From Paragonimus skrjabini miyazakii (Eukaryota > Platyhelminthes > Trematoda > Plagiorchiida > Troglotrematidae): 64,000 bases of DNA. The stretch is taken from the NCBI GenBank assembly GCA_014338405.1, contig JTDE01000424.1, positions 146,510 to 210,509 of the forward strand. The letters are read 5' to 3'. This document shows positions 23,273 to 34,401 of this stretch, piece by piece; position 1 is the stretch's first letter; the number at the start of each line of letters is the position of its first letter. A program made the translations under genes and the position numbers. The notes beneath the pieces were generated by a model that searched no databases, was not told where the DNA came from, and worked only from the letters and a program-made list of their open reading frames with translations.

Positions 23273-24718
23273 TACACAACTGCATAATGATACGTTTTTT
23301 TATGATGGAAAGAAGATGGCAATGTATTTGACACAAATCCACTAGTTGCATTTGTGTAACTGCGACATGTGCTGTCGTAATGCACCTGAGATTACTGTTC
23401 TTAACTTTCAAATTGTTCTCTCTTAACGGCCGTAGGGATTGTTAAGGATATCGACCGTTACATGTGCGATCAATGAAAAACGATATCTTGACAAGTTTAT
23501 AAGCTATCTTTTATCTGAAGCAGGCCACACGGTGCAACAACTTGCAAGTTTCAGCGGGTATTCGTCGCTTTAAAAATTTGAAACATTTCGTGCATTTCAA
23601 AAGTTTGAACTATGCTATGAGAATACGAAAACTGAAAATGCAAGCATTTCCTACTGACTCTTCAGTACCAAATTTACGATAACAAGAATCGGTATATTTT
23701 TCTTATGTCGAACAGTTGTGTGCTTTTTTACTCAATATGTCAGCAGCTACGCTGTTGGGCACAAACCCCCCATCGTTTCTTTATCTCCAAACGCACAATC
23801 CGACCATAAAGGTGCTTTGCTGACATTCCCCCGAAGAGCGTATCAGAAAAATCGTATGCAGACCACCAAGTATGAACCGGTTTGCATAAAACGTTTTATC
23901 GATTTTCTGCTTGCAATTTAACTTCTAACTCTGAAAAATATAGGCTTTATATCTTAGGGTTTTTAAGACTAGCCAACGCATTGTATTTGATTCAAATTAC
24001 CACACCAATCACCCCGTTGGAGACATATTATTCTCCTATAATTACTTTAAGTTGATTGTATTTGGGTGTCATTTTGTGATGGATTGAAAACTCATATCGA
24101 AGTTCCTGGTCTCCTTCTCTCAATCAAGCCAGTGTTATCCAATGTTCCGTGTTAGGCGATCACATTTTTGTGCGAAATGCATGAACAAAGCTCGATCTGA
24201 AGCCTCTCGCATTTTTCCACATTTTCTTACTTGCAAAATCACCCCACAAAATGTTTATTTGATGTGTATGCTGTAAAGCTTCTCACTTACGGTGTGCTGC
24301 CTGATTTTCACATGCTAGACTCAGACTTTCTACCATAAGGCTTCCTCTTCACAGGTTTGAATGGAAACGCCTCATTATTGAAGAAGTATTATCATATGAA
24401 TTTGCTTGCAGTCATTCTTAGTGGATACGGGTTTTTCCTTTTCGAATTGTTCTCTTCTGTTCAAATTTAATCGGTAATCACATGTTTAGGTCCACGATAA
24501 TTGTTTTGAGATAGTTCTCACTGATTTTTGTCATAGGCTATCCAATAAGAGAAACTCTACCGTCTCCTTAGCGCTTTACCTCCCGTCCGAAGCACACAGT
24601 CCTGACCACACAGGCCATTCAAACATTCAATGAACTGTTGCCCCTCATGGGCAGGATTAATTAGGCTTGTAGAGGGAAAGAGTGACGATGATATCAACAA
24701 TGTGGTAACATCACATAC
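23273..24718. other. No gene seen
   Basis: AT-rich sequence upstream of Penelope-like element A. I searched for its terminal repeat or a hammerhead and found neither. ORFs here are short and unsupported. Confidence 0.4.
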
Positions 24719-24808
24719 GTAGCTACCAACTCGGTGTCCTCGGCGTACGTTTCCGTCACTTAGCTTGTGACACAACATGACTGCTGTGCGAGTGTCCACT
24801 TGTTTCAT
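24719..24808 (-). CDS. Candidate 30-codon exon starting at ATG, unidentified
   Basis: On the minus strand, AGTCTCAG directly precedes ATG, and a GTATGT donor follows exactly 30 codons later (intron from 24718), so the piece is in phase 0. The peptide runs MKQVDTRTAVMLCHKLSDGN and on to RVGSY. It is the same strand as the host exons at 10650-11145. The acceptor has a poor pyrimidine tract, and the frame stays open beyond the donor to 24557. No family is recognised. Confidence 0.28.
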
Positions 24809-26337
24809 CTGAGACTTTTCGCTAGACAGTGCTGGCTAAAATGACGAGGAACCAATAAAACGGTAATCATGGATTAAGTGAGGATGCTCACGAGCGTAAA
24901 ACAATCAGAAAGGATGGGACAATAACGAGAAGACGTGGTTTTATTTTCTTCTGGGACTAAAAAATTAACCAGATCTAGCTTGAAGTCACTGCTTCAGTCT
25001 GATTTGTCCCTAACAGAATACCCATGTACTCGCGCAGTGCGTCTAATTGTGATAGTTTTCCAGTGTTTAACTAGTCCGGTAAGAGTGTTGAGAAAGTTTA
25101 GAAGTTTTAGTAAGTTTACTGCTACTCTGTCCTTTCAAAATTCACGTCTATAAGCTGGGAGTTCTTGAGTGCTTCAGATCTGCACTGAAACTTCAGATAG
25201 AATTCCACACTGTGACCCACGGCATTTAACACACAGGGAAATAACAGAACGATATTAGTAATAACAATAACAGTCATAATAATAATCCATCTTTTACTCA
25301 AACGCTTCAACTTGTAACAGTTTCCCAGGTGATTGTTTTGTAAGTGGTCGTCTCCTACTACCCACTAGTTGCACAACGAATTATGCTTCAAACCTTGTCG
25401 TCAGTGTAGTGGAAATTATTATCTGGAAAAAATACGATTCACCTTTGTTGTTAGAAAATTGTTACAACGCAATAAGAACTCTTGTGCATCGTAGTAAAGT
25501 ACGTTTTGTTTTCGAGTTCGATTTCATCGTTTTGAAATCGGTTGATGATATTTTCTGTCTGTAAAATATTCACCTCAAACAGATGCCTAACCATATTTTT
25601 TGCTTCGGCTTAGTATGCAGTTCAAGCTGACATCAGATTGTATGAATGATCGTGTTGATTCATCCGTTGATGAGTGTGGGGTGGAACGTCAAAGGACCGA
25701 ATTCTGTGGATACCAGATATTATTACTGTCCAACTGTAAGTAATAAGCTTTTTAAACTTTATTTCTGTGGATGATAATCATATCAAGGGAGTGAACTTCA
25801 GGTAGCGATTTTTTGAGATAAGGACTTCTACTCTATGAATTGGGACAAACGTTGTAAAGTTTGCCAACTTCGTAGTTGCCTGTCTGCTGTTGAGACGATG
25901 GGATAATCTGAGTACTGCTCATTAGCGTTTATGGCCAGGTAGTGTGATGTAATAATTCGGTTATGTGAAGCTAATGGTATAGTGGTTAATCTACCTGCGT
26001 TACGAGCTCTTGAACAGGCTATCGCGAAGATACTATGAACTCTGACAAGATTGAAACTGGAGTCAAGGTTAGTCAAAAGTTGATCTAAACGCGAAAGCTC
26101 AACTCCAGTTTGAGTAGTATCTATTACTTGATAAGTTAATCCACTGTCTATTTACCAGGAGCTTCAAAAGTGTCTCATTAGAGAACCGAACTCTGATGTG
26201 AAACTAATCATGTTCCATAAGCTGTTACATTTTGACCAGGACTTCTATTGTACAGTTTAAGCACTAAATTTCTTATTCTAGTCTTAGTTGGTTTATCTGT
26301 GTATCATTTAGTAATTAAAACATTGGGTGTCCCAATG
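24809..26337. other. No supported gene
   Basis: AT-rich. An ATT/AAT microsatellite-like run around 25255-25290 produces a hydrophobic translation on the minus strand that is not taken as a gene. Confidence 0.4.
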
Positions 26338-26642
26338 TTAGGAGACGCATCTCCTAACGAAGCAGCAAAGGTGATCGATCCGGCTTCGAGTTAATTGATA
26401 TGTGATTTTAACTCACTCAGTCCACTAAGCTCAATTAGATTGCAGCTGCGCGATCGGACGCCTGTACATCCTGTGAACTGTTCTCACGAGTGCATTTTCA
26501 AATGTCCCCCCACCCCTCTGTTGGACCTATAAATGTAGAGTCTCTGAGGCCTAATGGACTCGCCTCGGTTTTTTCCAACAAACGCTGTTGCCGCACCTAT
26601 TCTCCTTCTCGGTTCTGGGGGCAAACGATTGAGCTCGCATTA
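26338..26642 (-). repeat. 310-bp dispersed repeat, copy 1
   Basis: Homologous along its whole length to 53689-54006. It begins on the plus strand with a perfect hairpin, TTAGGAGA-CGCA-TCTCCTAA (26338-26357), then ACGAAGCAGCAAAGG, GATCGATCCGG and GATTGCAGCTGCGC, and ends around CTCGGTTCTGGG...GATTGAGC. On the minus strand both copies hold a related peptide (PEPRKRIRAATAF type), open in the other copy but broken here. It may be a small non-autonomous element or the terminal part of a larger one. The plus bases before it form a CATTGGG/TCCCAATG palindrome. Confidence 0.65.
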
Positions 26643-26702
26643 AGGGACAATCCAATACCCGATAGCCCTGAACTTGTGAGAGTATACTTACTTGTTACGA
26701 GT

Positions 26703-26833
26703 TGAACATCACTCACAACTGATCGTAGCTGTCGCATTCCCATTGACTTTCCAGTTAACCCCTTTTGAAAAGAAGCACTGTACTCAATGTTCGCATTTGT
26801 TAAGGCTGTACTCGGTTGTGAGTGATTTTCAAC
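26703..26833 (-). repeat. SINE 3'-end fragment with inverted ends, copy F
   Basis: 26703-26795 matches the 3' part of the hammerhead SINE on the minus strand (TTGAACATCACTCACAACTGATCG..., then CCCCTTTTGAAAAGAAGCAC). The right edge (about 26810-26833) holds the same terminal sequence in the opposite orientation (CGGTTGTGAGTGATTTTCAA). The hammerhead itself is not recognisable. Confidence 0.6.
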
Positions 26834-27489
26834 ATATAACAACCGAATCCTCTACTATTTATCAGTAACACAAACTTGGCAAAGGGGCTTACGAGGACGC
26901 TATCACACCAAATGAACAAATCCATATAGGATAAACACTGTTTCAAGTGCGCTGATTAGGTTATTTTGTGTCTTCTTCAATGCATCACTTTAAGGACTTC
27001 GTTTGTGTATAGGAAAGACTACGGTGCATCATCTGAACTGAACGTAAGGTGACTCAGTTGAATGCATACTTTGGACAGTCTGCTTCTGATAATGCGTCTG
27101 TAATTAGTAAAACTCTTCAAAAATAGCTAACACTGAGATCATTGCAGACTCGAATTTAATAAGAACTTGGAGGTTCTTAAGTACAATAGATTGCTGTTGC
27201 AATCCGGTCAGATAAACGCTCGGTCACTGTTGGACTTGGCCCAATCAGTGGACATGCGTTGGTGTCTGACAGGAACACCTTCACTGGTCCTGGTATTGTC
27301 CACTCTCATTACGTGCATCCATTTCCAGAACAGTGTTTTATTCGGAAAGGAGCATTTTTCACACGCAACAAGGTTTATTCAAGCCGCCTAAATCGGCAGA
27401 ATGACAGTTTGTCTTCGCATATGACACCAATCTACTAGATGGTATATACCTAACGTTCGCTTTCAGGCCTGCGAATTTCCGTGTTGATT
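26834..27489. other. No supported gene
   Basis: AT-rich, without recognisable coding content. The right part (27360-27489) leads into the inverted repeat arm described next. Confidence 0.35.
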
Positions 27490-27690
27490 TGCCATATCTC
27501 CCGGACTTCTGACGTAGCTCTAAAATCCGGAGTCCAGACGAATGGGCCTACCCAACGGGTACGACGCCTAACCGAGTCGGGTGAACGGACGGGCACAACA
27601 GATCGTTGAATCCACAGTCAGATTAACTGGTTGCGAATACAATGGAGGATGTACGCGCATTTCCAGCCGAGTGGCTGGACTCCATCGTCG
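27490..27690 (-). repeat. Inverted repeat, left arm (partner 29375-29560)
   Basis: The reverse complement of this stretch aligns with 29375-29560. Shared blocks are GAGCCACTCGGCTGGA, CCAGTTAATCTGA, TCACCCGACTCGGTTAGG and GGACTCCGGATTTT. Inside on the plus strand is CAGCCGAGTGGCT, an A-box-like string. The arms are about 1.7 kb apart and enclose the Tc1/mariner remnant, but they are too unlike short mariner ends to be its termini with confidence. Confidence 0.65.
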
Positions 27691-27779
27691 GCTTGCCCAA
27701 GAATGTAACACTTCGAATTTCGCTGTACACGGGAGACTCACAAGATGCAAGTATCGGCCATCGTGGGAGACCCGATTAC

Positions 27780-28265
27780 AAAAGCATCGGTTTTCGGATA
27801 TTGCGTCTTAATGAATTCATGTAGAATTCCCATTTTTGGCACATCAACAACCCCCATCGGTTTGCTTCAGTCCGACGTAAACACAGCCCAAAGCTCATGG
27901 CTTCGGCCTAGCTTGTTGGAACACGGATTATCGGGCTCTCTTTTTATTGATAAAAACGTTACAGGTAAAACATCCATTCGCATAATCCTTTACAAAGTAG
28001 GACGTTCCTGTCTGCAGATACTGCTGGAGTAATTAAGAATGCTCGATTACGTTTGGTTTCATCAGGGTGGTGCAGTACCACATTGTACACTATGTGTACG
28101 AGAATCTCTGAATAAAGTATTCCAGTGACGACGGGTTGGTGACGGTGGACTAAGGAAGTGGCCCCCACGACCGTCAGATATTGCTCTGTTGGATTTATTT
28201 TATTTGGGGCTAACTCAAACAGAATCTACACAGAACGTACATAAGCACTATATGGTTTTAAATTG
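27780..28265 (+). pseudogene. Tc1/mariner-superfamily transposase remnant
   Basis: Across two or three frames the plus strand gives the C-terminal half of a Tc1/mariner-type DDE/D transposase: HINNPHRF (about 27839), LSGSLFIDKNVTGKT (about 27928-27972), WFHQGGAVPHC (28054-28086) and KWPPRPSDIALLDLFYLG (about 28155-28209). These correspond to the usual NPH, GPFF...VTG, WFQQDGAPPH and WPPRSPDLxPxDFFLWG blocks. The catalytic Asp of QDGA is Gly here, and a TGA (about 28129) interrupts the frame. The N-terminal DNA-binding half is absent. It is inactive. Confidence 0.75.
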
Positions 28266-29374
28266 GTCATAAACAAAGAATGCAATACAATTTCTGAAGC
28301 CACTTTTCAGCGTGTACTCTCATCATGCCTAAGCAGAATGTTTCTGTGTAAACAAAAGAGCGTCTTTTGTGAATTTATGGTTTAAATGTCAGTGCTTTAT
28401 TTTTGTCTTTGCATGACGTTAATGTTGACGTGTCAAATTTAGTTCACGTGTAGCAAGATACCATAAATTGGTTACTTTAGCGCAGATGCATAAATCATTA
28501 ATAACTGACACGCATTAACATGATGAACTATATGAAAAATCCTTGAGCATGAAGGCGGAATACTTATTTCACGATATGTATAAACAGCTCTCGTATACTG
28601 TTGTAAACAGTACCGATAACTTTATATTAGGAAGACGCTATCAGTTCTGGCTAACAGTGTTTAGTAGTTTTTTTATGCTGCGTATGTTCCACCTGTAGAA
28701 TACAAAAACGGCTTCAGTACCGGTAGTTATATTCTTGAGACGACGCATCAGTAACGGTCCGCCAGTGTGTTCTGGTTTCGGCATGGTAGTTTGGTCTATT
28801 TTACCCACGACATTTTTCAAGTCAATGCAGTTTTTCGGAGAACAAGCACCTCAATCTGGACGTCATTTTTGAACGAGCTGTTCATGCCGATCTCGATAAC
28901 GCAACATGTTGCCTTCATCACTGCACGGATAAAATGATCAAATAAGATATGTTGTCAGGAAGCGGAACGACACGGCTCAGTGACGAGGCCACAAAACTGA
29001 GACATGTCCAACGACACTTGTTGTTTTCACAGCATCGATCTAATACGTCACATCAGAATGCACATATGGCACGATACACCTGAAAACATAGCACGACATG
29101 CTTCAGATTGTGTGCAAAAATTGTTAGGTTTTGATCAGTCTTTCAGTGATTTGTAAATCTGTTTTGTCCCCGAATTCAGCTATTATTATCAATCATTTAG
29201 TGAGAAAACAATCATGATGGCACGACTGGTTGAGGAAATATCTTGTTTTAACTTTTGCCATTTGTACCCATCGATGAATCCTGGTTCCCAGCCCAGTATT
29301 GTTTTTTAAACGCTGAAACGGTTACTGAGACGTGTGTGAACACCCAGGTGTTATGCATGTGAATCCAGGTGTCT
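28266..29374. other. No supported gene
   Basis: AT-rich sequence downstream of the transposase remnant. No terminal inverted repeat for it could be identified by eye. Confidence 0.4.
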
Positions 29375-29560
29375 AAAACACTGGGTCGATGGGGTCGAGC
29401 CACTCGGCTGGATATGCACGTACACCCCCCATTTTATCCGCAGCCAGTTAATCTGATCGTGGTTTCAGCGATGCGTTGTGCTCGTTCCTTCACCCGACTC
29501 GGTTAGGTGCCGTACTTGCTGGGTAAGTCCTTTTGTATGGACTCCGGATTTTCGGTTTGT
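29375..29560 (+). repeat. Inverted repeat, right arm (partner 27490-27690)
   Basis: See the left arm for the shared blocks. In this copy CGATGGGGTCGAGCCACTCGG precedes the conserved core. About 80% identity by eye, with small gaps. Confidence 0.65.
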
Positions 29561-29874
29561 CCCTCTGAACGCTTGCTCTAGCTGGACGCACACAGGGCCG
29601 GGTCAGGCACACAGCATGTGCACTCCACTGGTGGTCTGACTGACGAATTCTATACCCACCATCACCATCACCGTATCGGAATTGTTTACATCCCTGTGGC
29701 ATTTACTTTTCACTAAAAGCAAACGATGTTCAGTAAATTAAGTAGTTGGTCCGACTTTTCTCTCGGCTCAGTGTTAACAACAACAAAATTTCTATCACCA
29801 GAATGATCACGTTATGTTTGACAGTCATCTGTTAGATGTCACGAAGACAGTTTGGGTTGTCAGCATACTTTTAA

Positions 29875-30230
29875 TCAGTCAACTCAAGACAAATTCAGAG
29901 AGAATTTTTTCATTGGCCGAATCTTTCGTAATTGGATGACAACCTAGTTCAGAAGAGACCCAATTGTGAAAAATATGGACTTCCGTTCGATCTGAACCAG
30001 CAACAGAAACAACATGCCCAAACGCGACAAATGCCCTTACAGCTGAGCTATGAAGCCCTGCCGGTGACTCATAAATTTCAAATTTAGACCTAGTTATCCA
30101 CCCAACCACATGCGCCATATGGAATCTACCAAATGATCCAGCCAAGTGAGTACTCAAACAGGATTTCTCGATCAGTTCACGCTGGAATCCACCAACGCCA
30201 CCGATGAGCACTGACATTGTATTACGGATA
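29875..30230 (-). repeat. Second tRNA-like SINE family, copy 1 (partner 51650-51985)
   Basis: On the minus strand this aligns with the plus strand at 51650-51985: GTGGATTCCAGCGTGAACTGATCGAGAAATC against GTGGATTCCCATGCGAACTATTCGAGAAATC, then an A-box-like TAGCTCAGCTGTAAGGGCA, a GCATGTTGTTTCTGTTGCTGG block, a B-box-like GGTTCAGATCGAA, and GTCCATATTTTTCACAATTGGGTC. The 141-codon open frame on this strand is a by-product of this repeat joined to a Penelope fragment and is not a gene. Confidence 0.6.
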
Positions 30231-30244
30231 AGTAACCTATTATT

Positions 30245-30358
30245 TGACAAATTCAAACGTATCGCGTAGACTGAACGGGGCAATCGCTTTTCGGACGGGT
30301 TCAAGCAGTTTCACTAGCCACTTTGCCGTTGAGTGGTAAGGAATCGATCAAATTCATC
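30245..30358 (-). repeat. Inverted duplicate of part of Penelope-like element B
   Basis: The reverse complement is about 95% identical to 31275-31389, covering TACCACTCAACGGCA through to GAATTTGTC. It encodes VRKAIAPFSLRDTFEFV in one frame, part of a Penelope-like RT. The copy sits immediately 5' of element B in the opposite orientation and abuts the tRNA-like repeat at 29875-30230. Confidence 0.8.
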
Positions 30359-30439
30359 ACTGACGGCACTGAACGCAACGAATACCCGAAGCCATTTTGA
30401 CAAGCTGTATGCAAGAACCGTATCGAAATAAGAAGCATA

Positions 30440-31420
30440 CCACTGAAACGCTACAGTCTAAATCAGCTCGATACTCATCGCAGAGAAATTGTCGAATTTG
30501 AGCAAAATATAGCGCAGTGAGTACCAACAGTGGAAAGTCTCACAGATCAGGAACGAGAATTGTTCACTGTTTTCGTGAAACGAGTGGTTGCCAGACGAAC
30601 CCAGAAGAAACGAGCCTCACTATCGCGCAGTCTCTGCTCTTCCAGGCCTCAAGCAGAATTCCCAAGTCAACCAGAAAGGTACGTACACAACTTTTCCAAT
30701 TTACGTCTTGATCGTATCACAATCGAGGCGCTCTCACTTGGTTCTAAGTTTTGCTGCCCACAACGTATGAAAGAACGCCTAGAACTTGAGGTGCAATTTG
30801 AGAATCTTTTCGGTCAGACGCAAGATTTAATCCCGCGTTCGTTAGATGACCTTGAATTATTTAAAACTACACTTGTTAACTCCTGCCATCTATACTGTAA
30901 GCGTACATCAAGACAGAGAGGACCTTTAACTAAGGAGCACGTGGATTCATTGAAGTTGCTTCAACAGAATCCAGATATCCTTCTCAGCAGACCGGATAAA
31001 GGAGCTGGAATTGTCATCCTGAATAGAAGCGATTACATCGAGAAATTGACTGATATTCTTGCAGACCAGACCAAGTTACGTAGAGTTGCCAACGAAAGCG
31101 ACAAAACCGAGTATGCCGAGCAACAGATCACTAAGTGTCGTAAGTCATTAAAAGAGGAAAGGCTGATAACCCCCGCGACTTATGAGCAACTACGACCACA
31201 AGGTTCTACTATACCCCGTCTCTACGGACTACCAAAAGTCCACAAACCTGGTGTACCGGTTCGTCCAATACTTGATATGATGAATTCGCCTTACCACTCA
31301 ACGGCATAGTGGCTAGTGAAACTGCTTAAACCCGTCCGAAAAGCGATTGCCCCGCTCAGTCTACGCGATACGCTTGAATTTGTCGAATGCATACAGAACG
31401 TTAACATGAATGCACAGAGA
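30440..31420 (+). pseudogene. Penelope-like element B: N-terminal region and start of RT
   Basis: A nearly continuous frame. Before a TGA at about 30509 it reads SLNQLDTHRREIVEFEQNIA. After it come ESLTDQERELF, NFSNLRLDRITIEALSLGSK (about 30700-30755), QFENLFGQT, LSRPDKGAGIVILNRSDYIE (about 30985-31040) and IPRLYGLPKVHKPGVPVRPI (about 31210-31270). A TAG at about 31307 then interrupts it, and KLLKPVRKAIAPLSLRDTLEFV follows (about 31320-31389) with a further TAA. These are the conserved N-terminal and RT 1-2 blocks of Penelope-like elements. The catalytic YxDD region and GIY-YIG domain are missing: the copy stops at about 31420. Codons are well preserved, so decay is recent compared with element A. 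Confidence 0.85.
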
Positions 31421-31449
31421 CATTATTTGTTTAAAGGAACAGCTTAACC

Positions 31450-31700
31450 AAGCCTTACGACCCTCTGGCTTTGGGTGATCCGCAATCCACTGCTCATCCA
31501 CGCCCCCATAGCATGCTGACTCCGATCACGAGACCTAAGTCTATCCCGCATTCAGAACAGCAAATAATGATTATTGTGACTTCATTTTTGACCGGCTAGA
31601 TAGCTCAGGTGATTTTTAATATCCTTCATAGTTTTGTTGATTTGATGATGAATTGTCATGAAAAATTTGTTGGTCATGTTTTACCTTCTCCAAGTATAAC
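31450..31700 (+). repeat. Dispersed repeat, copy 2 (partner at 20880-21112)
   Basis: See copy 1. This copy starts with CCCTCTGGCTTTGGGTGATCC and ends near GATGATGAATTGTCATG. It directly follows the break point of Penelope-like element B. Confidence 0.45.
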
Positions 31701-34183
31701 TTTGATGTTAAAACCATCAATCCGGTTGTGTATTGGACATTAAAGGCGAAACTAATTAGGCACGGACAGTTTCGTCTGTTCAACTTAGATCACTACTATA
31801 CCACGATAGAGCGAAGTTCGAAAGTATACATTACGAACGATCTTTTAACCGTGATTTGGTCGCTCACTCTCACAGTAGGTGAACAATTTTTGTTTTATAC
31901 TATTTCCTAACTTTTGTGGCAATGAACAAACATGTACGAAGAAAACAATTACAAATCGTATTGTTCATTCTAAAACTCACACTCCAAGACTGAATTACTC
32001 AAAGTTTAAAGACACCAAGCAGAAATCTCAATACAACAGCTTTGCCATTCCTGTTACATGGTGATACTTTCGGCTGCCCGATCTCTAATAATGTGCACAC
32101 CATTTTATATAAAACAATTAAGCAACTCATTCAGGCCTGTTGTATTTCGGTGAACTGGATGATCACAAGTCATTTTATCGTACATTGCACCTGTTCAATG
32201 ATACTCACAGCGTCGTTGGCTATGTGGTTGAGGGCTTCATTGGTATTCTACAGGGTATCAGTTACAACCTTAGTTTGACTTTCTCTATCCGACAAGACTA
32301 AACTGGGGCAAACACAATCAGTTCAGTAGTGAACACTATGTGATAATACATCATTACAATCTCGAACGGCCAGCGCACTTGAGCAAATTGAGGTGAGTTG
32401 CGTATTTTCAACGCAACGGGTGTTGCCTATATTATACCAGTGAGATACAAGGGCCGTACACAAAACCATCGGTGGTTTAGCAGATAAGGACTTCGAACAG
32501 TGACAGAAAGGCTTTCGATTCAAACGATGTGAAGGTCACATGTGCATCTGAAGTCAGAACAAAAGGAAAGTCAATAGGTTTGTGGACAGTAAGCAACGTG
32601 AGATACTGCCACTAAACCCTACAAGACTTATTTTGGTAAAAGTAATCCAACCAACCCAAACAACTTCAGGTAATCGAACGAAAGCTATGTTACTGTTACA
32701 CCAAAGTTTACAAACTTCACGACTTTTGCCGACCTTGTTGAGACAGATTAAAAAGTCACGTGTAACCAGCCAATCTCGTACCAACTGTAGATCATCGTGT
32801 CCATCCAATCGATGACGTCAGAACACAGTATCGAAATAATTATTCGTATTCAAACAGGTTTTGCTAAATCCTATTCACAATTCTTGGAATGACAGAGACA
32901 ATCATGAACAGACCATCACGATCCAGGTCACTCTGGAAGGTGAAGTTTCTCTTCACACTTTGTCACCCGGGCTAACTGATATATCCTGTCCGGCCTTATT
33001 GTATCACAATCTCTGTTCCTTAAGCTTTTATATAAAAGCAGTATGGCTCCTAATGTAATCGTCACTGACCCCTAATGAGCGTAGATTGCTACGGGGTTAT
33101 CGATAGAGATTGAAGTTATCATGGAATATCAGTATGAAGATGGGCATAATAAATTGTTAGGCGGAAGCTATTTTTGAGTGTAGTTGGTCAAAGCCAATTC
33201 GACTAGCAACTTGAAGTGAACTACGTTCATCCACATATCAAATGCATCCCTTACATTTTACGAAACCATTATTCTGGTAAACAGCCCCAAAAATGTGCGC
33301 ACTTAAATTTAGTGATCAATATATCTGAGTATAGGCTACATGTTGACATTAAGCCTTGTTTACACTAGCCTACTACACTGACTAGAACCAACGGCTTTCG
33401 GTGCATATATGTCTGCAAGCAGATTGCACGGCAACGCTTGTGGTCTAATTCATAAACTTGGTATTCGGTTTACAGGTGGAAGAATGAGGCCGTGGAGTGA
33501 GTAAGCATCGCAGGCTTACTGCCGTTAAATTATTCTGGCTTAGATTAGCCGAGTGGGATGAATTGTATCAAGGGGCTCAGGCCAGTAACTTTGTGTTGTG
33601 AGCCAAAACTCATTTTTATTATATCATTACTCATATGAGCATCACATGTGAAAGCATTATTAACAAAGGTGAAGTCAGCAATGAGTCTTCAGTACGATGA
33701 TGCACATCCTGAAGTGTTACATAAAACTTTTTCTTGTCTTTGAGATTGACGCCAAAGTAGATTAGCAATCCGATGTCAGTCGTGTCCATTCACTCTTACT
33801 GGGTTTTGTTTAACTACCCCAACAGCCTCCAAACTGTTCTGTTACAAACAAAACTTATAGGACCTGTGAATTAACCAATAAAGAATTCACCGATTGGCAT
33901 AACACTTTGTCGGTTAGAAACTCCTTCAGACAACTTAGGTCTATTTGACGAATCTAATCACGCGTAAACCGGATCAACTTGAATTGTTGACAAGACAATA
34001 ACCAGCATAGAACAACAACATTATGCCAGTGAATACTGTTATCAAGCAGTAGATAAGATGGTCACATTCAAACGGGAATCTAAATTTCTCGTCCGTCATC
34101 AGATAAGCATTATTTTATGCGTATATACAAGTAGGGTCTATCCCGTTATGATATGCTGATAAACCTTGATTAGTAAGTTATTA
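31701..34183. other. No supported gene
   Basis: AT-rich, with scattered short ORFs on both strands and no recognisable domains or repeat copies. Confidence 0.4.
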
Positions 34184-34401
34184 ATGTTTTCGATAAAATC
34201 TCATCAGGCTGTTACAGTTATAAAAGAAATTAAAACTAAAAGTGGTTACATGCGAAACTTGGCATTGGTCCGAAATTCCCCACAAACACAAAATTGAGAT
34301 GGTGTGAATTTTAGATCAATACCAAATTTCGCACGTAACCGTTTTTAATTTTATTTTCCTTTATAACTGCAACAGCCTGATGAGATTTTATCGAAAACAT
34401 A
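34184..34401. mobile_element. Foldback / MITE-like element
   Basis: Two arms of about 84 bp (34184-34267 and 34317-34401) are inverted copies of each other at roughly 85-90% identity. They start ATGTTTTCGATAAAATCTCA on the left, mirrored by GATTTTATCGAAAACAT on the right, and are separated by about 50 bp. The whole could fold into a long hairpin. There is no coding capacity. An 11-bp direct repeat, AAGTTATTAAT, lies at 34175-34185 and again at 34449-34459, just before SINE copy B; it overlaps the left edge and may be a target duplication of a larger insertion. The class is uncertain: MITE, foldback, or a tail-to-tail SINE or LINE pair. Confidence 0.75.

Noticed and set aside
25122..25310. Minus-strand peptide with a hydrophobic segment as a membrane protein
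   Set aside because: The hydrophobic stretch is encoded by an ATT/AAT microsatellite-like run and there is no ATG start or convincing splice pair.
29879..30304. 141-codon minus-strand open frame as a gene
   Set aside because: It spans the junction of a Penelope-like RT fragment, read in the wrong frame, and a tRNA-like repeat whose other copy has no such frame.
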